NCBI GenBank assembly: GCA_039180675.1
Contig: JBCDDC010000016.1
Span: 53,068-117,067, forward strand
Length of the DNA stretch: 64,000 bases
From: Thermohalobaculum sp039180675
GTDB taxonomy: Bacteria > Pseudomonadota > Alphaproteobacteria > Rhodobacterales > Rhodobacteraceae
Reading direction: 5' to 3'
Made by a program: the position numbers and the translations under genes. Numbering within the stretch: position 1 is the first letter of the stretch; the number at the start of each line of letters is the position of its first letter. This document shows, in pieces, positions 49,705 through 57,223 of this stretch. The notes below the pieces were generated by a model that saw only the letters and a program-made list of their open reading frames with translations, ran no database searches and was not told the origin of the DNA.

Positions 49705-50664
49705 GTGCCCGCAAGAAATCGTAAAGAATTTTTTCTCGAAAGAGAAAGAAGTCTGACTCTGCTACTCGGTCAAAAGTTGCCGAAGACGACCGGGACTTGG
49801 ATGCACTGGCGTGATAATCTGACGAAGGACTGTTTTTTCCATGCAGGCGATGACTATGTTCTCGTCGCGCGGATGCCTGGCGCGTGCCGTCTCTCGGTGC
49901 CGGCAGACAGGCACTTCCTTGATGTTCATCTCGGCAAGTCGGAAGCATCGTATAAGATCGCAGGTCTTGAGGATTTTGGAGGGACGGCGCCGCCGTCAAC
50001 CTTCATCTTTCTGCCAGCGGGTGATGAGCGCGAGGTGGTTACGTCGCGCTCGGGATGGAGCGTTCAGATCGCCTGCGACCCTAGCCTGTTTAATCTACCT
50101 AAAGGCGAGCAAGGTCTCAACGGCAACGGCAACGGCAACGGCATCCATCTCTTGGGTCCGCGTGCGATCTGCCACGCGAAAGACGATACCATGATCGCGA
50201 TCGCCCAACAGGTCGCTGGCCCATGGCCGCAGGGGCTGCCGCCGCCCACTAGCCGTCAGATCGACTCGATCACGACACTGCTTCTGATGCGCGTGGCGAG
50301 ATACATGACCGATGCGGATCTGCATTCGCCCCCCACTTCTTCGGTCTCCAGACGGGTGCAGTCGGTCCTCAGTCATATCGAAGAAAACCTCCATGCACCT
50401 CATCAGCTTGAGGACCTTGCGGCGATCGCCGGTGTCAGCCCCTATCATTTTGCGCGGGTCTTTCGGCGAACGATCGGGCGGAGCCCGCACCAGTATGTTA
50501 TTGAGCGCCGGCTCGCGCATGCGAAGCGCCGACTCAACCAGTCAGACGACCCAATCGTCGAGATCGCTCATGATTGCGGTTTCGCTTCTCAAAGTCACAT
50601 GACCGATGTCTTCAACAAGGTGCTGGGCATAACGCCCGGCGCCCTCAGGCGGAATGCGTCTTAA
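49705..50664 (+). CDS. AraC-family regulator (third copy)
   Basis: A 319-residue regulator from GTG 49705; ATG 49801 is an alternative that removes a Lys/Glu-rich start. The HTH_18 domain occupies about residues 220-318 (LEDLAAIAGVSPYHFARVFRRTIGRSPHQYVIERRL, CGFASQSHMTDVFNKVLGITPGALRR). The N-terminal part is AraC_N-like and only distantly like paralogues A and B. A four-fold Asn-Gly dipeptide repeat interrupts it near residue 140. It is divergent from the soluble kinase gene. Confidence 0.86.
   Translation: MPARNRKEFFLERERSLTLLLGQKLPKTTGTWMHWRDNLTKDCFFHAGDDYVLVARMPGACRLSVPADRHFLDVHLGKSEASYKIAGLEDFGGTAPPSTFIFLPAGDEREVVTSRSGWSVQIACDPSLFNLPKGEQGLNGNGNGNGIHLLGPRAICHAKDDTMIAIAQQVAGPWPQGLPPPTSRQIDSITTLLLMRVARYMTDADLHSPPTSSVSRRVQSVLSHIEENLHAPHQLEDLAAIAGVSPYHFARVFRRTIGRSPHQYVIERRLAHAKRRLNQSDDPIVEIAHDCGFASQSHMTDVFNKVLGITPGALRRNAS
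50119..50142 (+). repeat. hexanucleotide repeat AACGGC x4
   Basis: Four perfect tandem copies of AACGGC inside the third AraC gene encode (Asn-Gly)4. Copy-number change would keep the frame and alter the linker length. Confidence 0.85.
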
Positions 50665-50742
50665 CGCAGGAGAAATCCGGCGTGCAAAGCCCGGCCATGC
50701 GCCCAGCAGTGTTCGCGAAAATCGGAAACAATGCAGTGAGGA

Positions 50743-51144
50743 ATGCCGATGCCACCGTCCCTACATCCTCAGGCCACAAGAGCCATAGCCGATAAATCGG
50801 TCAATGTCGTCCATATCGGCCCCTATCTTCTTGAGCCTGATGAACTTCTGCTCTTAGACCGGGAAGACAACGAGATCCGGTTGACGCGCAAGGAGACCGA
50901 GATTCTTCTCTATCTCAACAATGCGCCGAACCAGGTGGTGCCGAAGGCGACACTGCTGCGTGACATTTGGGGGTACAGCCCCTTGGCCGAGACGCACACG
51001 GTAGAAACCCACATCTATCGTTTGCGCTGCAAGATAAAGCAGTTTCCCGACAGCGAGAGCCTTCTTCTCAGCGAGCCTGGGGGCTATTCTCTAGCAACCG
51101 ACAGCCCGTGCGGTGCCAAACCACTGGCATTTGCGCAGGACTAA
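50743..51144 (+). CDS. OmpR/PhoB-type DNA-binding domain without a receiver
   Basis: A 133-residue protein. After about 20 residues comes a complete winged-helix effector domain: LLDREDNEIRLTRKETEILLYLNNAPNQVVPKATLLRDIWGY, then HTVETHIYRLRCKIKQF, and the terminal wing LLLSEPGGYSLA. There is no receiver domain, so it cannot be phosphorylated in the usual way. The GTGAGGA site is best spaced for ATG 50749. It sits between an AraC gene and a stand-alone receiver protein. Confidence 0.8.
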   Translation: MPMPPSLHPQATRAIADKSVNVVHIGPYLLEPDELLLLDREDNEIRLTRKETEILLYLNNAPNQVVPKATLLRDIWGYSPLAETHTVETHIYRLRCKIKQFPDSESLLLSEPGGYSLATDSPCGAKPLAFAQD

Positions 51145-51243
51145 ACGGGACCGCACACACAGACGCTCTGGCGCTGTTGCCGCTCGCCACGAGATCTTCG
51201 CGCTCTCGAACGCTCTCGCTTCAAGCGACCGCACGCTCGTCGA

Positions 51244-51945
51244 TCAGTGGAGCTTGGACTTCCACGAGTTCGCGTACTGATCTAGTTCATCGATGAAATC
51301 GCAGAGCCGCATACAGGAGGTGTCGAGATCCCCGAGGATCGCCGTCTCGTCAATCCGGCTGTTCCCGCTGTGGTTCTTCATCAGCCGGACCTTCCGCAGC
51401 ATGCGTGACAGTATCGGTCTCATATCGTTGAAGCAGGCATTGGAGACGGCTTTCAGAACCTTGTAGGTCGCGTCTCTCAGATCGCGCTCGTCCGTGTCGC
51501 TTCGATTGAGTGATGACCTTTCCAGCGCGCCGAAAATCGCCTGCCGGATAACCTGCGGGCTAAGCTGGGCCTTGGAGAGATAGTCATCGAAACCCGCCTT
51601 CATCGCCTCGACTGCGACCTCGGTCGGTGCATCGCCTGCGATCATGATCGTCGCTGTGTTTGCATGATCAGGGTGCTCATTCTTGAGCCTGACGGCTTCA
51701 ATCCCGCTGCCCTCCGGCAGCCGGTAGTCGATGATCGCGATGTCGTAGCGCCTCTCATCGAGAGCACGCTTGAATTCGGGGAGCGAGGCAGTCTCTCGGA
51801 TCAGCGCGTGAAACCCGGCGCGCTGCGACATCCGCCTCAAGCGTTCCCGGTCGAAATCATCGTCGTCGAGAACCAGAATACTCAGATCCTCGCAGTACTC
51901 GGTCTCTGCTTCTTCAACACTCTGCTTTGGTAACGCGTTCTGCAT
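51244..51945 (-). CDS. receiver domain fused to a DHp-like domain without phosphoacceptor histidine
   Basis: A 233-residue protein. The receiver (about residues 20-140) has the acidic pocket LVLDDDDFDRERL, the phosphorylated Asp in IIDYRLPEGSGIEAV, the Thr/Ser position in IMIAGDAP and the Lys in YLSKAQLS. The C-terminal 70 residues (NACFNDMRPILSRMLRKVRLM, then ILGDLDTSCMRLCDFIDELDQYA) look like a histidine-kinase dimerisation helix pair in which the HDLRP histidine is Asn. It may dimerise with, or dock on, the divergent kinase at 52189. An AGAGGG site favours this start; ATG 51948 is one codon upstream. Confidence 0.72.
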   Translation of the reverse strand: MQNALPKQSVEEAETEYCEDLSILVLDDDDFDRERLRRMSQRAGFHALIRETASLPEFKRALDERRYDIAIIDYRLPEGSGIEAVRLKNEHPDHANTATIMIAGDAPTEVAVEAMKAGFDDYLSKAQLSPQVIRQAIFGALERSSLNRSDTDERDLRDATYKVLKAVSNACFNDMRPILSRMLRKVRLMKNHSGNSRIDETAILGDLDTSCMRLCDFIDELDQYANSWKSKLH

Positions 51946-52188
51946 CATACCCTCTGAAACCTTACCCAATCTTGGCTTTGCGAGGACGATCCATTGTTAG
52001 GGTTGATAAAGCGTGAAATCCCCTCGGGCGCACTGATCTGAGTCTTTCAGGAGGGCGGAAGATAGGAGGTCATGGGTGGTTCCTGAGGGCGCTGCGACTG
52101 AGGCTGCAATCACGTCCTTCGGAATTATGCATTTCATAATGTTTTGGCGGAAGGTTCGCGGCTCGAGAACCACATGCGGTAGCGGACA

Positions 52189-52938
52189 GTGCTGGAAAAG
52201 CTGGAAACGAACGAGAGCGGCGAACACGCGACGGTTATGCTCGACGCGAACACCGCATCGCAGGAGGCGGAGCGGAGATTCGAGCAGCTCATCTATCACA
52301 TATCGCACGATCTGCGGGCCTCGGTGCGCGCGCTGAAGGAGCTGCCTGTCTGGATCGAGGAAGACCTCGAGGACTCCGACCTCGCTCTCCCGGACAGCGT
52401 GCGGGAATACATGTCGCTGATGGGGCGCCATTCGGAGCGGCTGGATCAGTTTCTGATTGATCTGCTCACCTACTCCCGCGTGGGGCGGCTGCAATCCTTC
52501 GAGACGGTCGACTTGAGCCGGGCGCTCGACAGCGCCTTGGCAAAGGTCACGCTGCCCTCCGAGTTCGAACTGTCGCGCAGTTTCGACCAGCCGACCGTCT
52601 TCGCGGGAACTCAGGATATTGAGACACTTTTCGTCGCGCTGCTTTCGAACTCGATAAAGCATCGTTCGGAGGAAAGTGGTCGGATCTCGGTGAAAAGCGC
52701 TCTGCATGGCGGCACCATGGTCATCGACTTCACCGATGATGGGCCCGGCATTGCGCCGGAGCATCGTGCGGTCGCCCTCAAGTTCATGACGACATTGAAG
52801 CCACGCGACGAGGTTGAGGGCAGCGGCCTTGGCCTTCCCATCGTCCAGCGGATCTGCCGCTTCTACGGCGGCAGCGTCACGATCGGCGATGGACCCGACG
52901 GGATGGGCTGCAACATACGGATCCTGCTCCCGACCTAG
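52189..52938 (+). CDS. soluble sensor histidine kinase
   Basis: A 249-residue cytoplasmic kinase. DHp: LIYHISHDLRASVRALKELPVWIEEDL (His about residue 39) and HSERLDQFLIDLLTYSRVG. ATPase: N box VALLSNSIKHRSEESG, G1 DFTDDGPGIAPEH, and G2 GSGLGLPIVQRICRFYGG. Only about 30 residues precede the DHp, with no sensor or membrane segment. It is divergent from the receiver gene at 51244, 244 bp away, and that protein is the likely phosphorylation partner. The GTG start lacks a strong ribosome site; ATG 52237 lies just upstream of the DHp. Confidence 0.84.
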   Translation: MLEKLETNESGEHATVMLDANTASQEAERRFEQLIYHISHDLRASVRALKELPVWIEEDLEDSDLALPDSVREYMSLMGRHSERLDQFLIDLLTYSRVGRLQSFETVDLSRALDSALAKVTLPSEFELSRSFDQPTVFAGTQDIETLFVALLSNSIKHRSEESGRISVKSALHGGTMVIDFTDDGPGIAPEHRAVALKFMTTLKPRDEVEGSGLGLPIVQRICRFYGGSVTIGDGPDGMGCNIRILLPT

Positions 52939-53010
52939 TCGAACCCACCGGCACACACTTCGTTTAGGCGCGCCAGACCAGGCCGCGACGGCTCCGAACG
53001 ATCTGCGTTC

Positions 53011-53958
53011 TCAGCTCGACGCCGGCATTAGTCCAATCGACCCGTAAAGCGCGCGGAGACCTGTCTCGAGATCTGTCTTGAGAATGTCCTTGAACCGGTC
53101 CGGCGGACTGCTTGCCGAAAGCCGGATATCGCCTGTGCGGGCCAGACGGTGGACGGTCTCAACACGGTTTCCAGTGACAGTGCCTACTGTCTTTGCCAGG
53201 GTGATCAGATCGACCCCAATCCCCCGCCCGACATTTTCGATCTCGGCACATGGCCCGTCTGCAGCCTGCAGATCCGCCATCGCGCGAACAAATGTCTGAG
53301 CGACGTCGCCCACGAAAACGAAGTCGCGGGTCTGCTTCCCGTCGCCAAAGATCGTTACAGGCTGGCCGCGGGCAATCCGATCCATAAATATCGCTATCAC
53401 GCCTGAATAGGGAGATGCAGGATCCTGCCTTGGGCCGTAAATGTTGAAGAGCCGAAGCCCGCAACTGCGCAGCTCGCGGCAAGACGCACCAGCTGCCGCC
53501 TGCTGCTCGATCGCGAGCTTGTCCGCTCCGTAGGGCGACAACGGCTGCGCAGGCATGTCTTCTGACATGGGCGGCGCCTGCTCACCATAGACCGCCGCCG
53601 AGGAGGCGTAGACCACGGGGATCTTCGCCGCCGCCGCCAACTCAAAAACGGCAACCGAGGCAAGATGATTGACGGCGCTCGATGCCGCCCAATCCTCGAT
53701 GCATTTCTGAACCGAAGCGATGGCGGCGAGATGGAAGACACCATCGGTCCCCTCGATCGCGCGGGCGCGGATTTGTGGATCGCGGATGTCTCCTTCGATA
53801 AGCCGGGCGCCGGAGGCCAGATTTGCAGCCCTCCCCGTCGACAGATCGTCGAGCACGGTCACCCGATGACCTTTCGAAAGCAAAGCATCCACGAGATGCG
53901 ACCCGATAAAGCCGCATCCTCCCGTCACAAGGTAATGGCACCGCGGGCCGTCGGCCAT
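53011..53958 (-). CDS. NAD-dependent epimerase/dehydratase (UDP-glucose 4-epimerase-like)
   Basis: A 315-residue extended short-chain dehydrogenase. The NAD motif is LVTGGCGFIGSHL (residues 10-22). The catalytic residues are in VYASSAAVYGEQAPPMSEDMPAQPLSPYGADKLAIE (YxxxK at SPYGADK, about 144). The end carries YGPRQDP and IFGDGKQTRDFVFVGDVA. These act on UDP-sugars to make envelope glycan precursors. It opens the envelope region of the window. Confidence 0.87.
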   Translation of the reverse strand: MADGPRCHYLVTGGCGFIGSHLVDALLSKGHRVTVLDDLSTGRAANLASGARLIEGDIRDPQIRARAIEGTDGVFHLAAIASVQKCIEDWAASSAVNHLASVAVFELAAAAKIPVVYASSAAVYGEQAPPMSEDMPAQPLSPYGADKLAIEQQAAAGASCRELRSCGLRLFNIYGPRQDPASPYSGVIAIFMDRIARGQPVTIFGDGKQTRDFVFVGDVAQTFVRAMADLQAADGPCAEIENVGRGIGVDLITLAKTVGTVTGNRVETVHRLARTGDIRLSASSPPDRFKDILKTDLETGLRALYGSIGLMPASS

Positions 53959-54145
53959 GGATCCTCCTGCGTTCTCCTTGGTTCGATACCGAAACTGCCT
54001 CTCAGGGTCACGCCTTTTGCGTCTTACTGATCATCGGAGCGGAAAGTTGAACTGGGCGCCCTGCGATCATAAGACTGTGAGGCGGTCGGGTGGCCATGAC
54101 GGATATGAGCGTCTTGCGCGTTACAGGTGATGAGCGAAGGATAAA

Positions 54146-54643
54146 ATGATGATCAAGTTTTTCCTGAAGACCGTCCTCATCGGTTTCGCAGCGGCATCTC
54201 TCGTCGTGCTGCCAGGGGCCGATACTGTCCGCGCCAATACCGATCCCTCTACGATTGAGGGGCGATGGCTGACCGGCAAACGCAAGGTCGCGGTGTCGAT
54301 CTTTCCCTGTGGCGATGCTTATTGCGGCCGGATCGACTGGCTCGCGAAGCCCCGCTATCGGGGAGGGGAATTGAAGATCGATCGGGAAAACCCCGATCCC
54401 GCGCTCCGGGAACGGCCCTGGTGCGGAATCGACATCATCTCCGGCTTGCGCAGAAAGAAGTCGGGCGTCTGGTCTTCGGGCCAGGTCTACAATCCAAAGG
54501 ACGGCAACACCTACGATCTCGAGATCAAGGAAAAGGGCGAGAGCCTGAAGGTGCGCGCCTATCTCGGCGTCAAGCTGCTCGGCAAGACCGAGGTCTGGGT
54601 GCGGGCGCCCGCTGATGTGCCGGGTTGTGAAGAGGTGAGCTAA
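54146..54643 (+). CDS. DUF2147 secreted protein
   Basis: A 165-residue protein with a signal peptide (about residues 1-31, ending DTVRAN). The mature part matches DUF2147: TIEGRWLTGKRKVAVSIFPCGDAYCGRIDWL, then GQVYNPKDGNTYDLEIKEKGESLKVRAYLG. Members are small periplasmic beta-barrel or lipocalin-like proteins of unknown role. ATG 54149 is an alternative. It is convergent with the GT29-like gene. Confidence 0.82.
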   Translation: MMIKFFLKTVLIGFAAASLVVLPGADTVRANTDPSTIEGRWLTGKRKVAVSIFPCGDAYCGRIDWLAKPRYRGGELKIDRENPDPALRERPWCGIDIISGLRRKKSGVWSSGQVYNPKDGNTYDLEIKEKGESLKVRAYLGVKLLGKTEVWVRAPADVPGCEEVS

Positions 54644-54646
54644 GAG

Positions 54647-54664
54647 GCGCCCCCACCAGGGCGC
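54647..54664. terminator. weak hairpin between convergent genes
   Basis: GCGCCC (54647-54652) pairs with GGGCGC (54659-54664), loop CCACCA. The stem is short and no T-run follows, so terminator function is uncertain. Confidence 0.35.
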
Positions 54665-54671
54665 GTGGTGG

Positions 54672-55856
54672 TCACTGATCGCTCCGATCCACCAGCTCGA
54701 AACCTGCATCCTGCGCTACGTCGCGCGCTAGGTCCGAGAACGCTGAGCTATAGCTGACGAGCCGGCCGGAGAAATGCCTCAGACAAGCCATGATAAAGGC
54801 CGCGTCCATCTCGAAACTGTGTGAGGGTGTGTAGGCGTTGATCTCGGCCCCGCCTCCCGCATAGGCTCCGCCCGGATGCGCGAACATGTCCATGCCTGCC
54901 ACTATGATCTCGTCCGGCCTGAGAGCAACTGCCGTGGCCAGCATATAGGCACCTGTCGTCGGTTTGAGCCCGTCTGGGACTTCGGACACCACACCTTTCG
55001 CAACGTCCTCGACCACCGCAAATGATGCACGGCCATGCCACGGCTCGAGACCGCGGCATGCGAGCAGCGCTGCAGCTTTGCGCTCGCTCGCGACACCCAG
55101 CAGTGTCGGGCCCATCCGGCGCATCGACCGTTTCACACCGGCGAAGACCATATCGGGCCGCTCCAGCAGACCATTCGCGCGCCAGTCGTGGTTCACCCGG
55201 AACAGCGCATCATGGGCAACCAAGGCGAGGGCAGTGTTCCGCCCGCTCGGGCCGTTTCCAAGGCAGAGAATCCGCTTGGGGCGGTTCAGAAGCGCCGCAA
55301 GGTCTTCGATTGTGGTCAGGCGGGTGATCCATGGGAAAAGAACACGCCTAAGCGCCGGTGCCGAAAGCCTTGCGGCGAGATGGTCCGGGCTGAACGACGG
55401 TTCCCGCTCGGCGCCTACCGCTGCTGCCAGTGCCATAGCTGTGCTTAAAGCGGCGTCCTCGTTCGCCTGTAACGAGAGAGCGGGGTCCTCATTCTCAAAC
55501 ACGGGCACGCCGCGGCGGGCCGCGCCGCGCGCCAGGGCGGCTGCGTTGCCGTCGAGCCGAGCAGGCTCCAGAACAAACGCGCTCCGCACGCGCAGGGCAG
55601 CGAGAGCGGCGAAGGTGAGCAGGCCGAATGGCAGCCTAGGTTGTCGGATCTCAGCCTCAGAAAAGCGCGCGGCAAGCCTTGCTGGATCGCCTCGCGCGAC
55701 GACAACGACAGAGAGCCGCCAGCGCCCGCTGGTCAGATGGTCGACGACGGCTCCGGCCTGTTCCAGAGCATCCGCATCGGGTGCGATGACCATCACCGAG
55801 TCCTCGATGGGCCTGGGTCCGCCCGCGAGGTGCCGCCTGAGCCATCTCAGCGCCAT
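54672..55856 (-). CDS. GT29-like (sialyltransferase-fold) glycosyltransferase
   Basis: A 394-residue protein without a membrane segment. Residues 190-240 hold ILCLGNGPSGRNTALALVAHDALFRVNHDW, like sialylmotif L. GLKPTTGAYMLATAVAL-PDEIIVAGMDMF (about 300-325) resembles motif S, and SHSFEMDAAFI near residue 350 resembles the His/Glu motif VS. Together they place it near GT29, a family best known in animals and reported sporadically in marine bacteria. The donor sugar is not certain. The N-terminal 180 residues are a separate Rossmann-like part. The stop is 28 bp from the DUF2147 gene and its start overlaps the upstream gene by 10 bp. Confidence 0.6.
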   Translation of the reverse strand: MALRWLRRHLAGGPRPIEDSVMVIAPDADALEQAGAVVDHLTSGRWRLSVVVVARGDPARLAARFSEAEIRQPRLPFGLLTFAALAALRVRSAFVLEPARLDGNAAALARGAARRGVPVFENEDPALSLQANEDAALSTAMALAAAVGAEREPSFSPDHLAARLSAPALRRVLFPWITRLTTIEDLAALLNRPKRILCLGNGPSGRNTALALVAHDALFRVNHDWRANGLLERPDMVFAGVKRSMRRMGPTLLGVASERKAAALLACRGLEPWHGRASFAVVEDVAKGVVSEVPDGLKPTTGAYMLATAVALRPDEIIVAGMDMFAHPGGAYAGGGAEINAYTPSHSFEMDAAFIMACLRHFSGRLVSYSSAFSDLARDVAQDAGFELVDRSDQ

Positions 55857-57001
55857 TGCTCGGCGACCTCCCCGGTTTCCAGAAATCCGGCGATAATCTC
55901 TGCACCTCTGACCGACGCCGGTTGGGGCGCCTGCGCGAAATTCTCGTCGCGGGCGGCCTGTTGGAGGGGGTGGAATGACTCAAACTGCTCTCGGGAGGTG
56001 GCGAGCGCTTTCTTGAGATCTCCGATATCGCGGACCACCGGGCCGAACGACCAGCTTCGAAACGCAGGATCGCTTCGATGATCGACCCCGATTGGATCGA
56101 GAAAGACGCATGGGCGCGGCTGGTTGATGAATTCGTAGACCTGGCTCGACAGGTCGCCCAAATAGATGTCCGCTGCGTTGAGATAGCTCATGTCGACTGA
56201 GGCGCGGCTTCCCTTGTCGATCCGCACGGTCTCGGTCGAGCGATAGCGCCGTGGAAGGCGGGCGCCGCGCGACCATGCGCGCCTGAAGAGCAGTACGTGG
56301 GGTGCGAAGATCAGATTGTAGTCCTGGGATGCGTAGAAGAAATCGAGGACGTCGGTGCCAAACTTGTGCCACGAGGTCGCAAGCCTGTTCTGCGTCGGGT
56401 TGTAGAGCACGGTTGGGCGGTCGTTGTCGAACAGGTTCGGGCGCGCCGAGTTCAACTCGAGTTTCGGATACCCGGCGATAGCGTATGGGGTCGTTTGAAA
56501 ACGGCCGAGTGCATTGAGTTCTCTCAAAATACGTGTTCCCGGCAGCATCACCAGATCGAACTGGTCGATCCTGGGGTCGAACATCCCGACCTGTTGATTA
56601 TAGCCGTCCCCGGCACCGTGGCCGGTGAAGATCAGCTTGGTCCCCTGCATCTCAGGCCGCTCGCGCAGGGCAAGGCTTGTCATCTCGGGCACAATCAGCG
56701 CATCGAACTCAGCGAAAATCCCAATGTTTGCACTCTGGACCGAGCGTTTGCGATAGAAAGCCACCTGACGGACCAGCGGGTCGATCAACCGGGTGAGCGG
56801 CGGTGTCTCCAGCATCCGGACCCGCGCGCTGTGGCCTCGATAGCCGCCGCCAATATCCTCGGCGAACACGCGCTCTGCCTCGGTCGAGCAGAGAAGCTCT
56901 ACCGTCCAGTTCTGCCGAAACCTGGAGAGGGCGAACGCAAGCGGTGCGACATGCGGGACCTGATGGGGCGCATAGTGGTTCAACAAGAAGCCTACGCGCA
57001 T
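55847..57001 (-). CDS. CDP-glycerol glycerophosphotransferase-like enzyme
   Basis: A 384-residue GT-B-like protein. The start at 57001 gives MRVGFLLNHYAPHQVPH; a longer frame is rejected as it reads into the divergent promoter. The C-terminal block DMSYLNAADIYLGDLSSQVYEFINQPRPCVFLDP matches the acceptor/donor region of TagF-type poly(glycerophosphate) transferases. Middle blocks are LIFTGHGAGDGYNQQ and YNPTQNRLATSWHKFG. It may transfer glycerophosphate or a similar group to an envelope glycan or lipid. It overlaps the GT29-like gene and is divergent from the acyl-AMP ligase. Confidence 0.66.
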   Translation of the reverse strand: MRVGFLLNHYAPHQVPHVAPLAFALSRFRQNWTVELLCSTEAERVFAEDIGGGYRGHSARVRMLETPPLTRLIDPLVRQVAFYRKRSVQSANIGIFAEFDALIVPEMTSLALRERPEMQGTKLIFTGHGAGDGYNQQVGMFDPRIDQFDLVMLPGTRILRELNALGRFQTTPYAIAGYPKLELNSARPNLFDNDRPTVLYNPTQNRLATSWHKFGTDVLDFFYASQDYNLIFAPHVLLFRRAWSRGARLPRRYRSTETVRIDKGSRASVDMSYLNAADIYLGDLSSQVYEFINQPRPCVFLDPIGVDHRSDPAFRSWSFGPVVRDIGDLKKALATSREQFESFHPLQQAARDENFAQAPQPASVRGAEIIAGFLETGEVAEQWR

Positions 57002-57223
57002 CCGCCATCCCTGTCTGCGCGCGGTACGGCCCGAACCAGTGCCCGGATGACCAACCCCCACATTTTCTTTGATTTGTCCACCAGCGTCATCCATATCGGG
57101 GCAGGGTCAATCCAGATCACCGCCGCGGCGGCTTGTCTAGACGCCCGAACTTCCGGTATCAATCGCCAAATCTAGACATGCCTGACACGTCACCAACGAA
57201 CCAAGCGAGCAGCTAGCCAGCCT

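Noticed and set aside
51144..51243. CGCTCTCG direct repeats near 51200
   Set aside because: Two short copies in a GC-rich 100-bp gap are not enough to propose a function.
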